Below are positions 46,390 through 56,962 of a stretch of DNA of 64,000 nt, in pieces (position 1 is the stretch's first letter; every line of letters begins with the position of its first letter). The position numbers were made by a program, and so were the translations under genes. The notes under the pieces are model-generated. The model did not search any database. It saw only the letters and a program-made list of their open reading frames with translations, and had not been told where the DNA came from. This stretch comes from Hanleya hanleyi (lineage: Eukaryota > Mollusca > Polyplacophora > Lepidopleurida > Hanleyidae), in NCBI GenBank assembly GCA_036873755.1, contig JAVTVY010018940.1, positions 1-64,000 of the forward strand, read 5' to 3'.

Positions 46390-46900
46390 GCTTATGATGT
46401 GTACTTTACGATCATGAAGTTCTCCCAGCTTATCCATGGGGATTGACCCAGTCTCTTTCTTAACGCACTATTCTATGAAAGTACTGAACTGATCAAATGC
46501 GGCACATGATATAGTGGATCCCATTGGCATGGTTAAAATAAAAATAAGTCTTTTTGAAACTTGAAACCTAACTGGTCAAAATCCCTTGGATTTACTTGGA
46601 CCAAACAAAGCCTGGTTTTATATTTCTTTGGCAAGCAATACCCCTTTCCCCAACTGTTGTATAATCCCTACTGCATCATCTATCTTAGAGTAGCTTACAG
46701 AGCCCAAATACCGATCCACAAAATTGGTAACTGAGGTTCTTGTGCGTTTAGAGGAAGATAGACGATATATTACGCGACGTTCCCCTGGGGCTTTATTCGG
46801 TACTAAACCCAATGGTGGCACCCTCAATGTAGAATCGGACGACAACTCTCCCCAAATATACCTCTTTAAGTTTCTCAACAACCATGCTCTCTTCTAAATT
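46390..46900 (-). pseudogene. Reverse transcriptase of the YR retrotransposon
   Basis: The first part (46618-46881) reads LRVPPLGLVPNKAPGERRVIY.. to GKGVLLAK, a close match to DIRS/Ngaro RT fingers. The second part (about 46440-46600) reads FDQLGFKF and MPMGSTISCAAFDQFSTFIE, the palm region. The catalytic Y.DD box is not found; a 63-bp triple repeat lies in its expected place. Confidence 0.78.
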
Positions 46901-47389
46901 AAAGGGCAAGGTACCCGACTGTTACCTGTCTGTCACACAGAGTGATTAGGATTGAATTTCTCCCTGAGGCATACAGCTAACATTGGAACTAAAAAATAAA
47001 AATTTGCATTGTCTCAAACAAATTGTCCTAATTCGATAGAACCGAGAAAATTCTGAGCTTGGGTTCATTGTCCCTTTGTCTCCTGGCTGGTATCATGATA
47101 GAGTCATTCACTCTTCAGGATTTGTTTAACAAATGCTGTAATTTGACATACTGTGAGTCTTTGAATGAATGGGGAGAATATACGATCAAAAAGATCTGTG
47201 TCAATGATTTTCATTTGAAACTATTATTTTTTTTTTTTTTTTTTTTATTTATAAACAGAGAGAGTATTGATGTTCACTCCCAGTTATGCCCTGCTAATGG
47301 GGAATTTTGAGGCAATTTACTGCTACATAAAATATTCGCTTCCCTTGCCCCTTCAATAACGACATATTGTTATTATATATCACAGCTTG

Positions 47390-47450
47390 CTGTACATACG
47401 CAGGCACGGCGGAGCCGGGGGGGCTACGGGGGCTGAAGCCCCCCCAATAA
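47390..47450 (-). repeat. G/C-run repeat fragment
   Basis: A run of 'ggagccgggggggctacgggggctgaagcccccccaataatttggcc' inside the decayed YR element, probably the end of a small dispersed repeat. Too short to classify. Confidence 0.35.
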
Positions 47451-47949
47451 TTTGGCCAACTTCTAAAATTCATATGATGTCAACGCAAAAATGCTCAAAT
47501 GAATATGTATTTTCGAAATGAATGGTAAAATGAATTGTCTGTGTCGCATATCTATATCGCATAACTAAAACTATTTACATCTGTCTAGCATTAGTCGGCC
47601 AGCCAAAGCTCTAGATTGTTTTTTTACCGGCATTGTTTAGTAATTTTTAGGTAGGTTAATAGTGTTATACCATTTAACAGATGGTAGAGATAGAGGATTA
47701 AATCCTCACACCATGTAGGCCTATGCCACCAATTACAAAGACGAAATGCCGCTAAAAACATATTACTCCTAAATCCTGGACGTTTCGTGATATCAGCGAA
47801 GACAAAATACTGTTATTTGATTGTTCAGCCTTGCATTCATCTAAATCATTGGGGATGAGTATCATTTTGTTATGCATTGTTCAAATAATGCTGATCTAAG
47901 ATTGTCGCTATTTCGTGAAAATGGGGGTCTGACCGTCCCCATTTCAGAA

Positions 47950-48230
47950 TATCATTCTCGTATATTGTTCACCAAACTTTTAAAATGTGATAGTTTTAAA
48001 ATCACCAGAGTATTTGCTAGATTTTGTAGCTTCGACAGGAGGGTCAGTTGATATTCTGCACAGGCAGATTGACATGTACCAGTTTTGAAATAATTGAAAA
48101 CAATTCGAGCCTCTGTTGAGCCATGTAAAATCCTACACTTGTTCATGTATACTGTTACTGGCCTTAACCAATGTGATTTGTGTTTGCGCCAATAAACGAA
48201 TCTGAATCTGAATCTGAATCTAAATCAGAA
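47950..48230 (+). mobile_element. LINE/SINE 3' end with GAATCT tail
   Basis: A 3'-UTR-like stretch ending 'gcgccaataaacgaatctgaatctgaatctgaatct'. AATAAA followed by a hexanucleotide tail is typical of CR1/L2-type LINE ends and their SINEs. No coding part is attached. Confidence 0.55.
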
Positions 48231-48899
48231 AGAAAATGGACTAGAACAAAAACTCTTATTCACATGATTTAGAAGTTGTGTTCGTAAAATGCTGCTCTAT
48301 AGTACACGCTATAATAGCCAGTCAATTATGACTACATGACTAGTAACAAGCGTCTGGTCCGTCATTCATAATTCAGCCGTCGTCCATTAGAGAATATCCG
48401 CGTCCATAATCCAAAGACCTATTCCATATAACAGTATTAGCACCAAATTCAAAAAGACAATCATAGTATACATACACATAGGCTTGTTTCCTGCAAGAGA
48501 GAAGCGGTCAACAGTTTTCAATGATGCCGCAAGACATCATGATGTTCCAAAAATATCAAATCCGTATCGCTGATCAGTATTCTTAATCCATAATATTCGT
48601 TGTAAAGTCGTCATCTAAAGAATGATGTATCTCAGTCATGCTTTGATTGTGACGGTTCATATGAGTACCATGCGGATCTTGAAGTACATGGGTTCATACG
48701 GCCCTAGCCCCGGGTTAAGCGGAATTAGACACAAGTTACGAAACGTAACGCCATAGATCTTGCACGCTACGCTCGTATTTTGCTATCAGCATGCGATATG
48801 TATCGCCAAATTTGAGAAACTTTGAGTGGAGGCGCTTGGTGGTGTAGCCCTGTTTTATAAGTTTCTGCAACAATGTTTTGTGACGTTGATTAAAATCGT

Positions 48900-49385
48900 T
48901 TCCTATGGAAATACAGGAGCATGCAGTGGACCGAGGTAAGTTTTCACCCCACGTACCAGTAGCGCAGAAGTTGAACGTTCGCTGACGTCGGTAGAATTTT
49001 CAATGAATCACAAGGAGACAAAAGGCTCCCCAACAAGTAGAAAAAATCTCTGTTCCAGTTACATGATCGAAGCTTAATGAATCTTTGGATTGAATATATT
49101 TGGCTACATGTATATCAACCAAGTTGTACGTATTCCTCGAATGAATTCGTCAACAACGAGAATCGGTTCCTCTCTATGAACATACAGGAGCATGCAGTGG
49201 ACCGAGGTAAGTTTTCAACCCCACGTACCGGTAGCGCAGAAGTCGAACGTTCGCTGACGGCGGTAGAATTTTCAATGAATCACAAGGAGACGAAAGGCTC
49301 CACAACAAGTAGAAAAAATCTGTCTGCCATTGACATAATCGAAGCTTAATGAATCTTTGGATTGAATATATTTGGATTGATATAT
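48900..49385 (+). repeat. Direct repeat pair, 281-bp offset
   Basis: 'atacaggagcatgcagtgga' starts two copies (48911 and 49192), each continuing through 'gtaagttttca', 'cacgtacc.gtagcgcagaag', 'gaattttcaatgaatcac' and 'tagaaaaaatct' to 'tgaatctttggattgaatat'. Split direct repeats are a structural feature of Ngaro-type elements, but the position inside the element makes this uncertain. Confidence 0.6.
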
Positions 49386-49396
49386 ATTTAAATTAT

Positions 49397-49993
49397 TTAT
49401 ACTTCCGAACATTTTTCTTGACGATGAATATTTAAAAAATGTTGCGAAAACAGGCAACACAAACAGAGTTTACACGGGCGAAGATTTCTTGTTTTATTGC
49501 TCTGAAATACGCCAGAACGCCTCTCCGGCCATCTAAGACCCCTGGAACTTCCGGGGCCTGGGCGGCCCCTGGACCCTCGCCTAATTGTGCTGTGATAGTA
49601 GCCCCCCCAATCATGAATTGCTTCCGCCGTGCCTGATACGAGAAAGGATTGAACGGGGTTACGGTAACATGTCGCAACACTGTCTGCACTGGTTGACACA
49701 TGGCCTCGGAGGCCCGGACAGCTATTTGAGAACCGACCCATTTGATTGGCTGGAAATGGGGGCATCTGGGGAACAGCTGACTCCGTCCCCCCTTGGTTAG
49801 AACCGTTCGCGCCAGTTGGCAAACACGTGGAAGACAAAGTTGCAAAACCTGCGTTATAATTCCCCCCATTCAATCCCAATGAAGGAAAGTAATTATTATT
49901 TCCCCGTAATAAACCAGAGATATTTATGTTGTCCCATAGCAAAGAGGCAACCGCCCGAGAATGGATGCGTGTCTCGCTAAATGTACGGAACAA
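49397..49993 (-). pseudogene. Possible 5' ORF (gag-like) of the YR retrotransposon
   Basis: A 198-codon frame upstream of RT on the same strand, starting MFRTFSETRIHSRAVASLLW, with an N/G-rich middle and a basic end. Its 3' half overlaps a GC-rich dispersed segment (about 49515-49620). No zinc knuckle or known gag domain is visible. Assignment rests on position only. Confidence 0.35.
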
Positions 49994-50650
49994 ATGGTTC
50001 TGAGCACTATTAACAGCTTAAAAAACAGTAGCAGCATTTGCCGCTAACGCTTCAGTCAAGGATACCGATACTACCTGACCCTCCATCCGAAGAGAGACTG
50101 GACCGCTTTGTCGCACTCGCATGTTGTGCAGAAGGCTGGGCTGGGGTTGTGCATACTACTACAGTCAGTTCCTCCAAAGCATTTCCTGGACTTTTTCAGC
50201 TTTACCACTGGGAATGTACAGAACGGAGTTTTCTCTCCTGGCTGCAGCTCTCTTCGGCCTTTCCATAGTTAAAAACCAGCTTCAACAATATCAGAAATCG
50301 AAATTCAAAAGAACTTCTGAATGCAAATCGCTGTTATGCTAACCAAACTATGACCGAGTTTTGGATAGCTGCTTACAGCTGGTAACACGAGAGCAACTGG
50401 CTCGCGCACGTGATAATTATCTCGGGGGCATAACTCCAGTATGTCAGGAATGCAACCAGACAAGGGTAGATAACGCTGGAAGTGGTTACCTCCCTTACAC
50501 CTGTGACCATACAAGACGCACATTTGCTCAAATTCGGATAATGTGAACTAACGATTAGCGTTAGTTGCATTTATAGTGACGTGTTCTGCCTCGTCGCGGA
50601 AGCAAAGACAGATAGAAAACCGATGCTTTAGGAAATTTCCTATGCACTTC

Positions 50651-52302
50651 GATCCAACAAGGAGTGAAACTGAATTTGTTTCCTGGTGAATATCCTGATT
50701 TTCGATGTATTCATGTACATCAGCTAACTTGGCGCCTGATATGGTTCTAATGTGACTATTGCCACGGTAATCTATTTTTTTCCTGTCAATCTTTTTGAGG
50801 ATAGAGCTGCCAAGAATTACATTTGAACAGCTTGCTGGCAGCTTGGGCACACGGTTTGCCTTTGGCTTAGTTGATCGAGGAGCAGACTGTCTGTTGGTGT
50901 TTAGTTTGACATTCCAACCTGGACTTTTGGAGTTTTCTCCAGTGGGCTGAATAGTACCGGTACGTCCACCAGCCTCTGTATTATGTCCACTGGCATCTTC
51001 AGTGGGCTTTCCATTTTGCCCTTCTGCATGGCGTTGTGTGTCGTTGAAAACACTAGAGTATTGCAACCTATTGTTGTTATCCATCTGAGGGGTTTCAGCG
51101 AGATAACTTGTCATCTCGTCAGGCAGGACAGAGTAACTATTTTAAGTCTGAATATTAAGTTCAGGTTGTGACTTCATGTTTTCTTTAATGGAAGTTGATA
51201 GGGAATTGATCTTGTCCGATAAGGCAGTAACCTGTGATCGTAGTTTTTTGTTTTCATCCATTGTTCTGTTCAGTTGGCCCACAACAGTTTGAATCTTATT
51301 TTCAAGAGAACCTATATAGGTTGTGATCTGCTGTTTCACATCTTGAAGCTCAGTACTCAGTTTATCAGTATCACTAGACTCCTTTAGTTGGAGCAGGACT
51401 TCATTGTTGGTGTCAATTAGCTGACGAATTTGACTCTCTAGATTACTCACTGCTATAGAGTAGGCTGGCAACTGACGGGAGCAAGAAGGTTTACCTCTGG
51501 GAGTGCTGTTTGGCTTAGATTTAGACCCAACAGATTTCTTTGCTGTTTTGCTTTTAAGTCGTGAATTAAGCACCAGATGTACAACTGTTCACCCCCGTAT
51601 CACACACTTTTGGCTTTTCACTGTAAGTAGAGTTGACCAGTGACGAGTTCTGCGAAATGACAAAAGTTGGGGACTCTGTGTGATTGAGTGTAGTTTGTTC
51701 ATCAGCCACAGACTGACTGAGTTCAGCTTGTTCATCTGATGCTAAATGACTAAATTTAGGTTGTTCACCAGACACAGACTGTTTGGATTTAGTATGTTCA
51801 TCATCCATAGAAAGACAAGACTGAGTATGTTCATCAGTCTCAGAAAGACTAGACGGAATCTGTTCATCAGTCTCAGAATTATCAGACGGAGTCAGTTTAT
51901 CGGAATCAGAATGACTGGATTGAGTAATTTGATCAGAAAGAGAATGACTAAACTGAGACTGTGTATCAGGAACATTATCTTGTGGAATTTCTTTCACAGT
52001 AAAAGCTCCGTCATTTGGTATGATTGTTTGTACTGTCACTGCAGGTGTTTCAAGAGTATTGGTAGTGAGAGATTGAGAGTTAATCATCTCAAGTTGTGAG
52101 CCCTGACAGAATGAGCACTGATATGAAACACTCCCGTTAGCGTATAGCTCATATGCTGGGTCAGTTAAGCGTTCACATTTTTTGTGAAGTACTTCAGCAC
52201 ATCTGCTACATGTGATACAATCACCGGTAGCAACATCACCAATACATACGGGGCAGACAGCGATGAGACTACTATTACCCTTCTTAAATCGGGTGTTGTG
52301 TG
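50651..52302 (-). pseudogene. CR1-type LINE ORF1: PHD finger, coiled coil, esterase N-half
   Basis: From the Polinton border: a PHD-type zinc finger (CPVC, then CITCSRC, H, C and YQCSFC; about 52120-52250), a repetitive Ser/Asp/Glu-rich linker (51600-52080), a coiled coil (about 51190-51460, LESQIRQLIDTNNEVLLQL) and the N-terminal half of an SGNH esterase (about 50651-50820, VILGSSILKKI to LLVGS). One frame shift near 51570 and a TAA near 51142 break it. PHD plus esterase in ORF1 is the known signature of CR1-type LINEs. The preceding residues are at 63129-63282, across the Polinton. Confidence 0.85.
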
Positions 52303-52943
52303 AGTAGTAGGGAGTGCGCAGATACTACCGTATTTTCCAAGGAGGTAACTCTTGGTTCCCCTTTTTCCGCCAGGGGCGCTCTTGTAGGTATGACGTCACT
52401 TCCGGTCTGGGTGAATGGAGCGTGACCTGGGAACATGATAGGATATGTACTGACCTATCTGTGGGGGTTTTCCACAATGTCGTTCACCTCCGTGTCTTTT
52501 CGGGTACGTCCCTGGTGGGGTTTTTTCCACAATGTCGTTCATCTTCGTGTCTCTTGGGTGATCTCCGTGTTTCTTCGATCAGGTACGAGTCTCTTCGGTC
52601 ACCTCCGAAGATACAAGTGGGGTTTTCCCACAATGTCGTTCACTTCCGAGTCTCTTCGAGTCTCTTCGGTCCCTTCCCACGAAAAGACACGGAGGTGGCC
52701 GAAGACACACGGAGGTGCCCGAAGACACACGGAGGTGCCCGAAGATGTCACGGACACTTCCGAGTCTCTTCGGTCACCTCCGAAGATACAAGTGGGGTTT
52801 TTCCCACAATATCGTTCACTTCCGAGTCTCTTCGAGTCTCTTCGGTCACTTGCCACGAATATTCTACGGCCAAAAGTTGTAGTAGGTAGACAGTATTTCA
52901 GCGCTACTTCTCCAGGGAGGTAACTCTTGGTTCCCCTTTTTAT

Positions 52944-52983
52944 CCGCCAGGGGGCGCTCTTGTAGGTATGACGTCACTTCCGG
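52944..52983 (+). promoter_or_regulatory. CTCF-like, CRE and ETS motifs in the left TIR
   Basis: CCGCCAGGGGGCGCT (52944-52958) is a strong match to the CTCF core. TGACGTCA (52969-52976) is the full CRE palindrome and runs into ACTTCCGG (52976-52983), an ETS site. The terminal copy near 52361-52405 keeps CRE and ETS but has one G fewer in the CTCF-like core. The right TIR mirrors both copies (62427-62466 and about 63026-63062). Motif evidence only. Confidence 0.5.
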
Positions 52984-53454
52984 TCTGGGTGAATGGAGCG
53001 TGACCTGGGAACATGATAGGATATGTACTGGCCTGTCTGTGGGTTTTTCCACAATGTCGTTCACCTCCGTGTCTTTTCGGATGGGGTTTTTTCCGCCAGA
53101 ATTCCGTTGTCGTCTGCTTGGGTTTGTCACGTGCCGAACACCTGGCTCCCCGAATTGCAACATTGTTGCACGTTCACTACAATGTTGCTTTCCCCACCAG
53201 AATTTCGCTGTCGTCTGCTTGGGGTTGTCACGTGCCGAACACCTGGCTCCCCGAATTGCAACATTGTTGCACGTTCGCTACAATGTTGCGAAGATGTCAC
53301 GGAGATCACCGAACAGACACGGAGGTGCCCGAAGAGACACGGAGATCCCCGAAGGGGGCGAGAGGGGTCCCTAGTGTACCGATTGGGTCGTATGAGGTAT
53401 CAATGTGAAGCATTCGTGAAGGGGCATCCGATGGGGTGGGTGTGGGGTTGAAAT

Positions 53455-54575
53455 ATCGTCATTCTGCGCATGCGCGGTAGACCAAGGGTATGGAAATAGA
53501 CGTTTTGGGGCCTAGGGAGCCCCTAGTGGTCCGATGGAGTCCAGTGAGGTATCAATGTGAAGCATATGTGAGGGGGCATCCTATGGGCTGGGTGTGGGGT
53601 TGGAATATGGTTATTCTGCGCATGCGCGGTAGACCAAGGGTATGGAAATAGCCATTTTGGGATCTAGGGGAGCCACTAATGGACCGATGGGGTCGAGTGA
53701 GGTATCAATGTGAAGCCTATGTGAGGGGGCATCCGATGGGCTGGGTGTGGGGTTGGAATATGGTCATTCTGCGCATGCGCGGTAGATCAAGGGTGTGTAA
53801 ATAGACGTTTTGGGGTCTAGGTGGGTCCCTAATGGACCGATGGGGTCGAGTGAGGTATCAATGTGAAGCCTATGTGAGGGGGCATCCCACTGGATGGATG
53901 TGGTGTCGGAATATCGTCATTCTGCGCATGCGCAATAGAGAAAGGGTATGAAAATAGACGTTTTGGGATGTAGGTGAGGCCCTAATGAGCCGATGGAGCT
54001 GAGTGAGGTATCAATGTGAAGCCTATGTGAGGGGGCATCCGATTGCACTAGGGCCTCGGCCGTTGTCCACATTCTGCGCATGCGCAGACAGGGAATTCTG
54101 GGAAAAGGGTGTGGAAATAGACGTTTTAGGGTTTAGGTGAGCCCCTCATGATCCTATGGTGTCGTATGAGGTATCGGTGTGAAGCTGTCGTGAGGGAGCA
54201 TCCGCCTGGGCTAGTGTGTCGTTCGTTGTCAATAGTCTGCGCATGCGCAGTCTGGCCGTAGTATAGAAATAGACGTGTTGAGGTTTAGGTGGGCCTATTG
54301 GGCCGATGGGGTCGAGTGAGGTATCCATGTAAAGCAGTCGTGAGGGAGTATTCCACGGGCTGGGTGTGACGTGGAACTGACGTCATTCTGCGCATGCGCA
54401 GTAGAGAAAGTGTATGAAAATAGACATTTTGGCGCCGACAGGGGTCACTATGGGTCCGATGGAGTCGTCTGAGGTGTTATGTTGAAGCTCTCGTGGAGGA
54501 GCATCCGATTGGACTCAGGATTCGTCCGTGTTCAAGGGTCTGCGCATGCGCAGTCTGGGCGTGGTATAGAAAGCA
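53455..54575 (+). promoter_or_regulatory. Eight phased TGCGCATGCGC(A/G) palindromes, left TIR
   Basis: The NRF1-type palindrome starts at 53465, 53617, 53770, 53923, 54075, 54238, 54389 and 54541, with spacings of 152, 153, 153, 152, 163, 151 and 152 bp. Each sits in a unit carrying 'agacgttttgggg', 'gagcccctaatgg', 'ccgatggggtcgagtgagg' and 'tatcaatgtgaagc'. The family of factors that bind this palindrome activates TATA-less promoters; use here is inferred. Confidence 0.7.
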
Positions 54576-54596
54576 GGCATGTTGGGGGATGCGTGG

Positions 54597-54630
<34 letters not shown>

Positions 54631-55070
54631 CCCACCCCTAGGGGTCCCTGGTTGGGGTTGGGTGGTGGTGGTGTGGGTTCTGCGCACAGACGTTACTTCC
54701 GGGTTTCCCTAAAACTACCTTCGAACACAGAAGAGTTCCAATGTTTCCCTTAGACGTAGGACCCGGCCGGCCCGCCCCGCCCCACCCCGGCCGCAGCGCG
54801 CGCGGGCTACTTCGGCCGCAGCGCGCGCGCGCGCGCGGGTTATCCGGCCGCACGCCTGCGCGGGTGAAGTTCGGATTATTCTAGGCCACTGATGGGCTAC
54901 TTTCTCCACGGTGTTCGAAGCCAGTTTCACCGAATCCCCACATGTCTGTTATAGCTTTCATGCATTATGCTCATATAGAAAACACACAAGACAGGGTTTT
55001 TTTGGGGTGAGATCTCATTTTGTTTTTTTATTCAACAACAACAACGTGAGAACAACCACGTGAAAACTGA
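54576..55070. other. GC-rich spacer between left TIR and protease gene
   Basis: Contains a (TG)n run (54600-54630), Sp1-like CCGCCCCGCC and long CGCGCG alternations (54795-54860), which are sequences prone to Z-DNA. In complete Polintons the polymerase gene often lies on this side; only these 495 bp remain here. No protein. Confidence 0.6.
55027..55032 (-). terminator. Poly(A) signal after the capsid/protease cluster
   Basis: AATAAA on the minus strand, followed by an A-rich tract, lies about 110 bp beyond the protease stop. It is the only such signal between the protease and the TIR and suits the 3' end of a transcript carrying the virion genes. Confidence 0.6.
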
Positions 55071-55200
55071 AGCCCAGAACAGGGGGCTTTACGTGAAAAA
55101 TCTTAAGCCCAGAACAGGGGGGCTTGAACATTGAAAGAACTTAAGCCCAGAACAGGGGGGGCTTGTACATTGAAAGAACTGAAGCCCAGAACGGGGCTTG
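55070..55200 (-). repeat. Four ~37-bp minisatellite units at the protease 3' end
   Basis: 'aagcccagaacagggg' recurs at 55072, 55107, 55144 and 55183, with 'ttgtacattgaaagaact' between. The protease frame runs into the first unit, so its last ~20 residues are encoded by repeat DNA. Confidence 0.8.
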
Positions 55201-55653
55201 TACATTGAAATGATGGGCGACCCAGTCATATACGAGTACATCGCGGTCCTCGGCCTTGGGGTACTCGTCAAACATCTGTACGATGGTAGATAAGGGTCTT
55301 CCCCGGCATCGATGGTACAGATAAAACAAGCAATATTGTCCGCACACGCTACTGGCCAGGCTTTGCAACGTTTGACTGTTCCAACACCACGTCTCTGTGC
55401 CTTGATCCATGAAGTCTGTTAAATCGGGATGGAGGGGTGGCAGGCCGTACGGGTCAAAGTATTCGCCCTGCTGTTCTGTCAAGTACACGCCCACCCAATG
55501 TTCACCGGGCCGATCCATCGGGCCCGTGTTGAGAACGTAAGCAGCAGGATACATACGGTCTAATGGGAACACATCTCGGGCGAACACCCCTTGAAAGACT
55601 ATACGTGTCTCTGGGTCATTCTCCAGCACGGTGGTTATCTGGTCTGTATCCGT
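55141..55653 (-). CDS. Adenain-like cysteine protease (Polinton PRO), ATG lost
   Basis: About 170 codons. It matches the adenovirus-type maturation protease found in Polintons, which cleaves capsid precursors in the assembling particle. Catalytic residues are visible: His in GEHWVGVY (about 52), Asp in YFDPYG (about 67), Gln in TLQS (about 97) and Cys in SVCGQYC (about 104). The homologous start position, one nucleotide after the major capsid stop, is ACG in a good context (A at -3, G at +4). There is no in-frame ATG, and the upstream frame is open to a TTG at 55713. It is either a non-AUG start or a lost one. The C-terminal tail runs into a minisatellite. Confidence 0.85.
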   Translation of the reverse strand, partial: TDTDQITTVLENDPETRIVFQGVFARDVFPLDRMYPAAYVLNTGPMDRPGEHWVGVYLTEQQGEYFDPYGLPPLHPDLTDFMDQGTETWCWNSQTLQSLASSVCGQYCLFYLYHRCRGRPLSTIVQMFDEYPKAEDRDVLVYDWVAHHFNVQAPFWASVLSMYKPPLFWA

Positions 55654-55654
55654 G

Positions 55655-56960
55655 TTAGGTGGAGAAGTCACACAGGACGTTGCGCGCCTTATCCACTTGA
55701 ATAATGTTGTCAAACTCGGCGTAGCAGATCACATTGACGGTGCTCCGGAGGGCTCGTGCAAAGTTGATTTCCAACCGTAAATTGCCTTGCTTGGCGAGGG
55801 CGAGCTGATGGTCGTTCTCTAAGGTGGGGGTCAGATCGAAACAGAACAACGTGTATCCGTTCGCGTAGTCCTCCCGACTGATCATATTCCCTTCGTCCTG
55901 GTTGATTTGACCGGTGGCTGTAAACAGGCTGTGATAGGCTCGAATGAAATTCGCTCGCCCAAAGTTCGGTGTTAAGGCCGTGGCTGGAACCTGTTGTCCA
56001 TCCACATGCAGGGCCACAAAATTGATGCCGAAATGTTTAAAGTCAAACGGGTTCTCTGGGTAGGCTCCGCTGAAACTGGTATTTTCCACACAGGCCAGGA
56101 TCAATCGCTTGGGTAGTTCCCCCAGGAACGGGTTTTCTTTGTTGGCGCCTATATTTCCAGCAGGCACAGAGAACACTTTGGTTTGCACACGTCGGATAGG
56201 GTACTGGGCTGGTTTTGTTTCCAAGGCTTTCATGTGTCCCAATTGGACGGCTGGATTCGGTTTCACTTTTCGGACATACAGGACTGCGTCTTGGATGACA
56301 ATCTTATAGTCGGCTGCATGCCCGTCTACGTCAGTGGCCATCAAGGCGAAGGTCGGAGGCGCCCGTATCAGTCGGATTTTGATGGGGATCTTGTTCAAGA
56401 GGTACCGGTCTTGCATGAAGATGTCTGCGTGCAGTCGACCCATGAGATCCACCGAGACGCCGTTCGCGGTCAAAGCCTTCCGTTTGCTATATCCCACATT
56501 GTCGTTCTCTGCGCCCATGTGCTCGGATGTGTCCTGGTAGAATAAAGCGGCTGTCAGTTGAGATTTTTTAGCCTCTCGTCCATGCGACAACAGCGTCTCG
56601 ATGTAGGCTCGATAGGGGTACGTGTTGGTCGAGTCACTGATGATTGAGAAATATATCCACCTGTTGAAACATCGAGTGCAGCCAGAGATTCGTCGGGTCC
56701 ACCGTTGCTTGGTCCACGATTCTGGAGCCATCTCCATTGACGATCTTGGCTTTCACATACAAGTATGTATGGGCTAAATCCACATAGGCTGTATCCGCAT
56801 TACTGATGGTGAACTCGATGGGCCCTGTTTCGTTGATGCTGGAGAGCGGGAGATGCTCCACCCATAATCCTTGTTCGGCACTGGTCTGTGTGGGCGGCAC
56901 GGTCCACAAATCAAATTCACTGTTGGTGGAGGGGCAGGACTCTGCGTGGATCAAGGACAT
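55655..56960 (-). pseudogene. Polinton major capsid protein (double jelly roll), frameshifted
   Basis: Starts at ATG 56960, two nucleotides after the preceding stop (TAAACATG). The N-terminal part (56634-56960) has the family's LWTVPPTQTS block and ends at a TGA after VDIFLN. The rest continues in another frame from about 56645 (STNTYPYRAYIETLL, FALMATDVDG and the long C-terminal region to stop 55655-55657). Total length is near the usual 440-450 residues. The protein would form the hexon-like capsid shell. As read, it is truncated after about 108 residues, so no capsid could be made unless the break is a sequencing error. Confidence 0.9.
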
Positions 56961-56962
56961 GT

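Larger units (their letters stand above)
43260..50650 (-). mobile_element. Tyrosine-recombinase retrotransposon (DIRS/Ngaro-like), decayed
   Basis: This 7.4-kb insertion splits the LINE esterase domain. In order on the minus strand are RT (46390-46900), RNase H (45640-46080), tyrosine recombinase (44780-45560) and an SGNH hydrolase-like domain (43860-44300). That order and the extra hydrolase are the hallmarks of the Ngaro/DIRS-like group. All domains carry stops and frame changes. No target duplication was found, as expected for recombinase-mediated insertion, and the borders are inferred from where LINE homology ends. Tandem repeats inside include a 281-bp-offset pair (48911 and 49192) and a triple 63-bp repeat (46206-46370). 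Confidence 0.8.
52303..54575 (+). repeat. Polinton left TIR
   Basis: Inverted match to 60857-63128. It consists of a terminal module (52303-52900), a second copy of that module (52905-53450, repeating 'gaggtaactcttggttcccc' to 'gtgtcttttcgg'), and eight ~152-bp units (53455-54575). Open frames here are shadows of the repeats. The terminal modules include many 'cgaagagactcggaagtg'-type short repeats and a palindromic 'gcaacattgttgc'. Confidence 0.95.

Noticed and set aside
52314..53451. Open frames of 120-190 codons in the left TIR, and mirror frames at 61932-63117
   Set aside because: Shadows of short GC-rich repeats; several frames are open at once and there is no domain.
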